A stretch of 18,393 nt of DNA. Source: Melampsora larici-populina 98AG31. Its lineage: Eukaryota > Basidiomycota > Pucciniomycetes > Pucciniales > Melampsoraceae. The position numbers were made by a program, and so were the translations under genes. The notes under the pieces were generated by a model. It was not told the DNA's origin, did no database searches, and saw nothing but the letters and a program-made list of their open reading frames with translations. Shown in pieces: positions 9,834 to 17,095 of this stretch (within the stretch, counting starts at the first letter, position 1; the number at the start of each line of letters is the position of its first letter). The stretch spans positions 42,367-60,759 of the forward strand of contig NW_006768880.1 in assembly GCF_000204055.1 (NCBI RefSeq), written 5' to 3'.

Positions 9834-9851
9834 TAATAAAATCTTTTATTA
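9834..9851. repeat. Hairpin at the left border of the AT-rich interior
   Basis: Perfect 8-bp arms TAATAAAA (9,834-9,841) and TTTTATTA (9,844-9,851) around TC. It sits where GC-rich element-end sequence changes to AT-rich host-like sequence. Confidence 0.6.
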
Positions 9852-10236
9852 TAAGGTCAAATTTGATAAAGCTTTAACTGAACTTGACCTCAACTTCGAA
9901 TCATGACATCACTCAACAAACCAAACAACCAACCGATTGATTCCTCAAAACCATTCTCAACCACTTCAATTTCATCAAATCCATCTCAACTCAACATCAT
10001 CATCATCAACAACTTCATACTTTCAATCTCATCATCATCAAATCAATCCAATCAATCAAATCAAGTCTCATCTTCATTCACACCATTTAAGAATACTTAT
10101 CATCGAAGGACATCCTTTGAGATCTCACGATCATTCAGACTTTTCATGAAAAATGCTTTTGACTGATATTCACAACCTTTTTTCTCATCATCACTTTGAT
10201 TTTGCTAACTCCTAACAATCAATTTGATCATTAAAG

Positions 10237-10621
10237 TGACAATGGAGAAGTTGAAGGTATCACCGAAGCAGATATCCTCTTGACTGTCAAATTCGATCAC
10301 ACAGGTGGATATTTCGCTACGGGTGAAAAAGGTGATCAATTAGTACTCTTTGAGTGTAATGAGGTAAGTCTTCAGAACAGATTAAAATCATATCTGTCTC
10401 ATTGATCTTCATGGGTAACGATAACCTTGAATCTTCTGAACTCGATCGATCATGGTGTTTAACAGTCTGGCAAGAAGGGATGAGAATACAAGTTTTATAC
10501 TGAGTTCCAATCTCATGAACCTGAGTTTGATTATCTGAAATCACTCGAGATCGAAGAGAAGATTAACATTACAAGATCAGGTGGTGTAAACGTCAACTCG
10601 GCCCATCGGTCACTTTCAACA
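10237..10621 (+). pseudogene. CDC55: Decayed N-terminal fragment of PP2A regulatory subunit B (B55/Cdc55)
   Basis: B55/Cdc55 is the WD40 substrate-targeting subunit of protein phosphatase 2A. After an acceptor (CATTAAAG, ending 10,236), exon 10,237-10,363 encodes DNGEVEGITEADILL, then FDHTGGYFATGEKGDQLVLF, characteristic of the B55 N-terminus. Intron 10,364-10,465 (GTAAGT...TTAACAG) follows. The next exon reads GKKG, a TGA at 10,481-10,483 where the family has Cys, then [20 protein letters not shown] and LEIEEKIN. A 5-nt insertion (about 10,568-10,572) shifts the frame before KIRWCKRQ (10,573-10,596), and a 2-nt loss moves it back for NSAH. Only about the first quarter of the usual protein is represented; no later WD40 exon is seen. 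The fragment lies wholly inside the TA element, so it is a captured, non-functional copy. Confidence 0.88.
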
Positions 10622-10760
10622 ATGGTTTGTCCCTCATTTGCCTTTTGCACTCTTACATCATTTTCATCATCTGATACGTTCAGGTATATCGGATTGGTAG
10701 ATTGACATACTGAATCTCCACCTTATTGCTAAATAATTATCCATGTAAGAAACCAAAAAC

Positions 10761-10905
10761 AAACTCAACATAGTCGCTAATCAGATTTGTGTTTGTTGTT
10801 TTTGAAATCAGAAACTCAACATAGTCACTAATCAAATTTGTTTTTGTTATTTGTGAAAACAGGAGCTCAATATGGTTAATTCGTTTTTGATATTTTCGAT
10901 AACAG
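10761..10905. repeat. 51-bp imperfect tandem repeat in the element interior
   Basis: Copy one at 10,761-10,811 and copy two at 10,812-10,862 (AAACTCAACATAGTC, then CTAATCARATTTG) are followed by a shorter degenerate third copy to about 10,905. Units end in CAG or CAGG after a T-rich run and look intron-like. No function can be read from sequence. Confidence 0.65.
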
Positions 10906-11499
10906 GCTTGAAATATCAGGTCAATATCAATCTTGAGATTACCAGGATCAAATATCAAAACCTGAAATATTCATCATAAATGAGTACGAGTTTTATGAAA
11001 TCCAAGCTATCCAACTCACAAATCATGATCACTCTTTTTGTTGAAATCTAATTTGATCAATGATAACAATAATGATGTTTCATAAATCAATAATTGAATG
11101 ATTTCAAAACATGGTCAATTGCCTCTCATTCTGTCAAATCTAGGAAAACTGACTTCAATAATTGATTGTATTCTTCTCTTTTGAAAAATTGTGACAAAAG
11201 CTGGTGGACCTTTATTATTAGCACCAATCGTTTCAATTTTTATAACGTTCTACATCACTAGCAAATATGAGTAATTGGATATCAAGTACATCAACGGAGC
11301 CATGATCATTTGCGAGTCTAGGTCTAATTTTCAGTTATTGCAGATATATAATCAAGGTATTGGCGGCACCATTTCATAATTTCATGTTCTTTGTTTAGCA
11401 AAAGATTTGTATCTTCATATCATGCTCATTATACTATATTGTCACATCTGTACATATATGATCAAACTTTTAATGTCATCAATAAATTGATCGCATTTG
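10906..11499. other. AT-rich interior of the DNA element without a gene
   Basis: AT-rich sequence with many TGATCA/ATCAAT words. A short open stretch around 11,195-11,270 (KAGGPLLLAPIVSIFITFYI) is closed by stops on both sides. I see nothing codable with confidence. Confidence 0.4.
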
Positions 11500-11516
11500 A
11501 ATCGTTTGAAACGATT
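11500..11516. repeat. Hairpin at the right border of the AT-rich interior
   Basis: Perfect palindrome with arms AATCGTTT (11,500-11,507) and AAACGATT (11,509-11,516) around a single G. It sits where composition returns to the GC-rich element end, mirroring the hairpin at 9,834-9,851. Confidence 0.6.
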
Positions 11517-11708
11517 GTCTGCTAGCTAAATTTCAAGGCTGGCAGCAATTTCACTGGCTTTCTGTTGAGCCTCCAAAGTGCCTGTGAGTAGCCTTGAGTA
11601 GGTCACAGACGGCCTGTCAACCCTCCACATCTCGTCTTCGGTCAATCTGAAGGCTGGCTACAGGTGATATTTGAAAGGCTGTCTGCATACGGTGGGACCA
11701 GCGCCTAC

Positions 11709-11774
11709 CTGCAGACGGTCCGTGACTATATAAAAAAAGGCCCGTCTGCAGACGGCCTCCGTCCCAGTCTGCAG
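11709..11774. repeat. CTGCAG-centred palindromes near the right end of the DNA element
   Basis: CTGCAG occurs at 11,709-11,714, 11,746-11,751 and 11,769-11,774; the middle one lies in the perfect 14-bp palindrome CCGTCTGCAGACGG (11,742-11,755). The left end has CTGCAG at 9,722-9,727 and 9,755-9,760, so the motif marks both ends. Confidence 0.65.
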
Positions 11775-11783
11775 ATGGGCCAG

Positions 11784-11797
11784 ACCACTCCGTGGTG
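11784..11797 (-). repeat. Right terminal inverted repeat of the DNA element
   Basis: ACCACTCCGTGGTG, exact reverse complement of 9,584-9,597, followed by TA at 11,798-11,799. Confidence 0.88.
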
Positions 11798-11799
11798 TA

Positions 11800-13991
11800 C
11801 CTCTTTTGATGAGGCGTGTCAGATTGGAACCGCTGCATTCCTTGATGCTCATGCGTCCACCAGTGTGTCTCAGTGCCGCCTGAGATAAGGGAATAGAGGT
11901 CATGTTGAAATCACCTCCAATGGCGATTTTGCAGTTGGGGTCTGAATCCAGAAGAGCATTGACTTTGTCCCAAACAGGTTTGAGTTGAGTCTTGCGGTGT
12001 TGTCCTTTGTTAGAACCTGATTGAAGGTAAACTCCAAAGATGTGCCAGAGACTGTCTGGCTCAAGGTGTGTGACAACCAAGTGTTGTAACTGTGGATCGG
12101 GCATAGGTTTTTCATAAGCAACTATGTCATTGCGGACCATCATACAGAGTCCATAGAAGCCAGGTCCGGCTGGATGAGAGTAGGTTCGGTAACCATCAAG
12201 TTTCGGTTCGTAGCGCATATTGGTGCAACGATGTTCACCGATGACTATGACACCGGAAGTGACTTGCTCCGCAAGGGTAGCAAGAAGGGGAGCTTTCTTA
12301 TTGAAGCCATTGGCGTTCCAAGCAAGGAGAGAGGTGTACCCAGGAGGCGTAGAGGTACCTTCTGGAGGTTTAGTGATAGAGACATTGAAGTCTGGAACAT
12401 CATCACGATATTCTTTGTAGAGATTAACACGCCATTTGGCAATGCTGAAGCAGTTGGTGGTACTTGGATTACCACGTTTGGGTTTCTTTGTGCGTCTGCA
12501 GAAGAATAGGGGAATACCCGGAGGGCGTTCACAAGGGGTGAGTTGCATCATTTTGATGAACCCATGCGCAATGTCGGGTGAGACACAAAGGTAAAATGCA
12601 GGTTGTTGGAAAGGATTACTCCTCTTCATGACGCCCACCACCTTTTGGCATTGGGCAGGAGTCAGTCTTTGTCTTAAGACTGTCCAGACGTCAACACTTG
12701 TACAGTTGCCAGTGTTGTTGAGAGTGAATTTCACTGAGTGTTTGAGATTATGTTTGATCTCAGCTTGTCTAACGCCCTTTTTACAAGTAAGGGACGAGTT
12801 GCTTTGTAGTGTACGTGGAGATGTAGTAAGATTTCTCTTTACCCCCAAGGCGTAGGAGGGTTCATGGTGGCTTCCCTCTGCAGACGGTGTCCGGTTTGTC
12901 CGAGCATTGGCAAGACTACTTTGAGTAGCAGTTGCGGAGTGTTCACCAAGTGGTGATGAAGTGGTACCGTCTTCCATAGTGGAATCCGGTGCTGAAGAGT
13001 GTTGACGAACTTGGTTCGCATCACGAGAGGTTGTAGTGTTGGATTTGAGTTTGTCAAAAAGCGCTGCACTGGTGAGCATCCCAGCATTGACACCCCGTAG
13101 GGGTCGGCCTGGCAAGGATTCGCTTGCCACGGTTCTTGTTGAGTGCGCATTTGCGTCAGCGGGAGGTACAATTGGTGTATCAGTTGTAGTTGTAGCATGA
13201 CCTTCGTCATTTGGAGGTTCGTCTGAGTGACGGATTATATTTCCAATGTCACTGCGAAAGTAGGGGCGTTTCTTTTTGCCTACTTTGATGATGTGGTGTT
13301 CGTAGTGGGTGTCAATTCGACGTTGTTTTCGTTCGGAGATGGCCTTTTTGGTCTGCATCTCAAGGCGTCGGGCACGCATTTCTTTGCCGGTGAGTTTGGT
13401 ATCCTTATTATAAGGACCCCTTCGGTAGGTTCTACCATTTTGTATAATGGTGTCCTCTTTAGGTTTAGGTACACGTCTTTCAAAGATCGTTGTCGATTCG
13501 TCCACAATTCGTGGATATCTTGGGCGGGTAGAGGTAGAAGTAGAGGCTGTAGTTGCCTTCCATTTACCTTTTTCAAGGTACGTATGAGTCTGATTGGTGT
13601 TATCAGAAGGTGGGAGAACATTTTGTTCAGTAGGTTGCGAGGAAGTACAAATTACTTCATCATTAGGGTGACCTAGTGGTTGTGAGGTTTGGACCATTCT
13701 CATGGATCCTTGAGGTTGGGTTCCGCCAGTAACATCAGTTAGCCTTTCTCCCTGGGGAGCCAAAGAAAGACCAACCCCCAAAGTAACTTTATTGACCAAC
13801 ACATCATCCTTCGGGGAGCAAGGAGTGTCAGTTTCCACAGTAGCTTTAGTCCCAGAAGTGTCCCTGGACGGACAGATCACTTCTGGCGGAGGCAATTCAC
13901 TGTACGAGACTGGTCCCTCCACAACCATCTCGGGGCCGGGGCCCATTCCACCCAATCCCGGACAACATTGTTCAGAGGATGTTCTTTTCAT
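11800..13991 (-). pseudogene. LINE ORF, N-terminal block: ORF1-like region and APE endonuclease
   Basis: About 731 LINE codons from an ATG at 13,991 (context CAACAATGA) to the TA-element insertion; the open frame runs on to 11,658 with element-encoded residues. Residues about 1-550 are low-complexity, Pro/Ser/Thr-rich, with a basic Arg/Lys-rich segment around 195-245 (KEMRARRLEMQTKKAISERK), a plausible nucleic-acid-binding region. The APE endonuclease, which nicks target DNA for target-primed reverse transcription, starts near 553: LLAWNANGFNKK (catalytic Asn), VIGEHR (catalytic Glu), GFYGLCMMVRND, and IGGDFNMT near 692-698 (Asp-Asn pair). The remaining Asp-His motif lies across the insertion in the middle block. 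No stop or frameshift occurs in this block, so it is the best preserved part of the LINE. Confidence 0.9.
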
Positions 13992-15521
13992 TGTTGCATT
14001 TGGGTAAGACAGTTAAAGCCCGCTCACGGCTGTTAGGAGGGGAAGGGGTTATTTACGTATTGCGGGTAACCCCTTCACAAACCGTGTGAGACATCCAGTG
14101 CGGACTATCAGGTTATCTGTGGTGAGCAAATATCAAAGCATTGTCTTTTGAAGTGGTGTATATGTGCCTTTTGATGTAATTGAGGTGTAATCTTGCCGTG
14201 ATCAACAGGTGGATGGATGCCAAACTCAAAGAGTAGTTACAAGACCTGAATTTACGTAGTGTGGTTGAGTCCTCATATTGCGGTGAGGTGTGAGATTTCC
14301 AAGTCCATCCTTACAGTGAAGACGTGTAGCATTCTGATACTGTGGAGTACCCGGCGTGTGAGGAGGTGTGATTAGTTTAGTTGTACGCAAACATGTCTCA
14401 TATTGATGACAAGTCCAGCAAAGGACATATGGAGAAGAGACGTGTGGAGGGACGTATGATGAGTTGTCTGTTTTTAAGAGACGTCTTGAAGGTCTTTTAT
14501 AAGTCCTAGCGTAGGTTTAGTTGTGTGAGACGGACAATGGTACGTACGAATCATGGGGTGTGTAGTTAGGGTTAAAGACCAATAGTAATACACATTGACA
14601 GTACACAAGTGTAACATTTAGTTAAGACGTCACAGTGGTCTTCAATTCTGATGTTTGAACATGAAGATCAGGTCAAAGAAGGGTTCCTGTGTTTGCATGA
14701 ACAAGTGTTACCACGTTTTGCAAAGTTTAGTTTGAGGATTATTGTTTTACGTGGCAGTTCTCTGAAAGAACTGTTTAGTAAAAGGTTGAGTTTACAATCA
14801 ATGAGAGCGTGTGTTAGCAATAAGTTGTACAAGGTAAGTGTGTCAAAATACATATTTCAACAAGTCAAAGATGAAGTTAAAGTTTCTCAAGGAAGATTCT
14901 TTTGAAGAAACCGGATGTTTAAGTAAAGTGTGAAGATTTTCAAGTCTGAGGAACTTGCTAAGTTCAAAGAAGTCAGTTGCGTTATTTGATTGAAGTTTAA
15001 TACTCAGAACTTAGAAGGAAAATTTGCAAAGGTAGGCAAGTTTGGGCAAAGTGGCTCAAGGCACGGTTTTGAGTGTTAAAGACAAAGACATAAGATTTTT
15101 TATTGGATTTTAATCATTTTGACGTCCTATGTACAGTAGAGACATTGATAGCTCTGAGCAGTGGACTTAAGATAAAGTGAAACAGACAAGTTATTTGAGA
15201 CAAGCGTGTATAAGTAGCACATCAAGGTAGAGATAACAAGAACAGGACAGATACAAGGTTGCAATTCAGGACAAGTGCCCTTTAGGCAAGAAGAAAGGTT
15301 AAGGACTCAGTCCTGCGAAAAAAGAAAGGACAACAACATAGAAGAAAGTTAGAAAGGCGCGTGACAAGGCTGGAAAGGTTCGAAGCGGGTCTTGTGCACA
15401 TCTTTTGATGTAGATTCGAGATGTATCTAGTAGATAAAGCAGGAGGAAGGAAGGTTAGTAAAGGTCATAACTAAGAAGAAAAGTAATAGAGACTTACTTA
15501 GGAGTAAGAAGGTAAAAGCCT
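13992..15521. other. Intergenic stretch upstream of the LINE ORF, no gene found
   Basis: 1.5 kb without a supportable ORF. The part nearest 13,991 is presumably LINE 5' untranslated sequence; its limit is not visible. It holds the hairpin at 14,042-14,076 and a small palindrome AGGACT/AGTCCT at 15,302-15,314. From about 15,200 to 15,500 the + strand is purine-rich. It also includes the 3' flank of the minus-strand gene ending at 15,522. Confidence 0.45.
14042..14076. repeat. Perfect 10-bp stem-loop upstream of the LINE start codon
   Basis: GAAGGGGTTA (14,042-14,051) pairs with TAACCCCTTC (14,067-14,076) around a 15-nt loop, 51 nt upstream of the LINE ATG at 13,991. In LINE RNA it would lie in the 5' leader; a role in translation or packaging is speculation. 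Confidence 0.7.
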
Positions 15522-16862
15522 TTAGTTGACACGAGTGAATGCTCCAAGGCGTTCAATCGAAGCTTGTCCGTCGATGTCAACTAAGGTAGCCTCAGTTTCT
15601 TGAGTGGAAGTGCCAGATTGAGCGGTCTTGAGGGCATTGAGGTTATGGAAGAGTCCATCCTTGATGGTGATGTAGGGACAGACCGGACGATGCTCACCTT
15701 GAGCAGCAGTTGTGCCACAGGAGGGGCATAGAGGCAGAAAACTCCAACGAGAGTGTAGACGCGGGTGACTGGTCGACCACGTGAGTCCCAGCCGGTTAAG
15801 GGGAGAGTCTTGGTGGAGTTACTGAGCATCGCAAGCCAAGCTGGGACAAAGGAAGGTTTGATGACAATCTCAACGATTTGAGCGGACTTATGGGTGAAGG
15901 TGGGAGTCGTGCCGATCTCTCTGAACTCCATGATACCGAGTGGTTTGGTGAGCTTTTGCGTCCATAGGCCGCCAAAGAGCTCTTGTTGAATCCCGCGATG
16001 GTGGAGGTGAAAAGGGATAGAGGTGGCTCCTACCAGAAAGCTAGAAATGCTGGGAGAGGGACCTGTAATAGGGGCCAGGTTGAAGATGATCAAGGATGAT
16101 CGGGTAGGCCCAGTGATTTGAGCCAACACGCCGTATTGAAGGTTGCGTCGACGTTGAAGGAGGCCGATTCGTGCTTGAACAGACTTGAATCGAATGAGAC
16201 AATAGCGTGACTCTCCAGGCCCATCGATGATGGAGCAGTAGTTGATGTAGTTAGCAAGGAGAGCGTCAATCACCTCATTGTCATTGAGACGTGAGTTGTT
16301 GCTGAGAACAGTTACCATACCCCAAAGGGTGGTGTCAAGAGGGGTGACGTGGTCCTTGTGGTAATAACTCCACCAGGCTCGAAGCTCGTACGGTAGGCTC
16401 GTGGTTGGCGCAAGGCCGTGCTTAGGGGTATCCGTGACTGGAGAGGCGGCTTGTAAGACAAGACCTCCAGGCAAGGCTAGAGATGACAGAAGGGAGAAGA
16501 GATTCCAAGGTCAGAACAGAAGTTCTAAATATAGAACAAGAGGAGGCTAGCTTACGATAGGGAAAAGCAGAAGTCAGTAAGACAGAACTTTCACCGGTAA
16601 GGTCAATGACCTTAGATGGGAAGGTCTGAGTAGCAGGTTGAGTGGAGGGTTGGAAGTTGGGCTGATCTTCTTGAGCATATTCCAAAGCCTCTTCTTCAGA
16701 GGAGGAGGTGCCGGTTTCGTCGTCAGAGTCGACAGAGGACAGATCAGAACTGGGAGGAGGGCGCTTTGAGGACACTACCGGCACGAGAGGGGTGTTGACC
16801 GCCTCATCAAGTAAGTCTTGAGCAGGCAAAGTTGGTACAGGATCGCCAGTTGGAGAGGCCAT
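15522..16862 (-). pseudogene. Unrecognised two-exon gene with C-terminal zinc-knuckle-like motif; one apparent frameshift
   Basis: Start ATG at 16,862 (GGCTATGG, purine at -3), exon 16,862-16,556, intron 16,555-16,477 (GTAAGC...CATCTCTAG, 79 bp, splitting a Pro codon), exon 16,476-15,522 with TAA at 15,522-15,524. The frame holds through the intron, then shifts near 15,797 at a TTAACC run; allowing one lost base gives exactly 420 codons. Visible features are a Ser/Glu/Asp-rich acidic stretch at about 38-68, AWWSYYHKDHVTPLDTTLWG, GPGESRYCLIRFKSVQARIG and LLQRRRNLQYGVLAQITGPT. After the shift come STSHPRLHSRWSFLPL and CPSCGTTAAQGEHRPVC (CX2CX8HX4C, residues about 353-369). I do not recognise the family; a retroelement ORF1/gag-like protein is possible because it lies upstream of the LINE ORF on the same strand, but the 1.5-kb gap and intron argue against it. 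Confidence 0.6.
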
Positions 16863-17095
16863 AGCCTAATCAGGTTGAAGCACAGCCGGAGGATTCGTAG
16901 GAGTTTCTAAAGAAGCTGCAGCTTGAGGAGTCGTCAAGGACAATCGGGCTACCTTACGGGTTTTGTTTCGTTGAGTTGAACTCTTCAAGGAAGATGGGGT
17001 GGACAAAACCATTCTAGGTAGATAGTCAGAGGAAAGGAGACAGAGGTTAGTAAAGAAAACCAACATAGAGTCAGGATGAATCTAAGAGAAGACAT
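16863..17095 (-). other. Probable 5' leader introns or lost upstream coding sequence of the two-exon gene
   Basis: Two intron-like segments lie upstream on the same strand: about 17,094-17,014 (GTATGT...CTGACTATCTACCTAG) and 16,957-16,866 (GTAAGG...CTGATTAG, ending three bases before the gene's ATG). Between them, an ATG at 17,012 opens a frame (MVLSTPSSLKSSTQ...) in phase with the gene but closed by TAG at 16,866-16,868. It is either a spliced 5' leader or an N-terminal extension cut by a nonsense change. Confidence 0.4.

Larger units (their letters stand above)
9584..11797. mobile_element. Non-autonomous TA-target DNA transposon carrying a host gene fragment
   Basis: A 2,214-bp insert in the endonuclease region of the LINE. 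Its ends are perfect 14-bp inverted repeats (CACCACGGAGTGGT at 9,584-9,597; complement at 11,784-11,797) flanked by TA on both sides. TA duplication is typical of Tc1/mariner-type transposition, but the terminal sequence is not one I can assign to a family. Both ends (about 250-290 bp each) are GC-rich with CTGCAG palindromes and short repeats; the interior (about 9,852-11,499) is AT-rich and host-like. No transposase ORF is present, so movement would need a helper. The interior holds a decayed PP2A B55 gene fragment and a 51-bp repeat array. Confidence 0.85.
941..13991 (-). mobile_element. LINE (non-LTR retrotransposon), 3'-truncated and split by two nested insertions
   Basis: Three minus-strand blocks (13,991-11,800, 9,583-8,587 and 2,322-941) make one LINE ORF encoding an N-terminal region, an APE-type endonuclease and a reverse transcriptase. 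Removing 9,584-11,799 (2,216 bp) and 2,323-8,591 (6,269 bp), each an insert plus one target duplication copy, puts all blocks in the same frame, about 1,522 codons. Remaining lesions are a TGA at 9,244-9,246 and a TAA at 1,730-1,732. The domain order and the YADD active site fit APE-type LINEs of the broad Tad/Jockey/I assemblage found in fungi; I cannot fix the clade. Homology fades near 941, soon after the RT, with no RNase H or 3' tail, so the 3' end is lost or displaced. The 5' limit is not visible. Confidence 0.9.

Noticed and set aside
9903..10166. Open frame with Ser/Asn/Gln-rich product at the start of the cargo
   Set aside because: Driven by CAATCAA/TCATCA low-complexity DNA, with no domain. 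It may include leader or exon 1 remains of the B55 fragment, but I could not show this.
9584..11797. Helitron or Pack-MULE as the gene-carrying element
   Set aside because: It has terminal inverted repeats and a 2-bp TA duplication. Helitrons have neither, and MULEs make about 9-bp duplications with longer inverted repeats.
9244..11838. Open frames crossing the TA-element borders (stops at 9,244 and 11,617-11,658)
   Set aside because: Their outer parts are LINE sequence and their inner parts are element ends read by chance; they are not separate genes.
14567..14573. TTAGGG word suggesting telomeric repeat
   Set aside because: A single occurrence without an array.
14651..14905. 84-codon + strand frame in the intergenic stretch
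   Set aside because: No motif, no homology I recognise and no splice context; of a length expected by chance.
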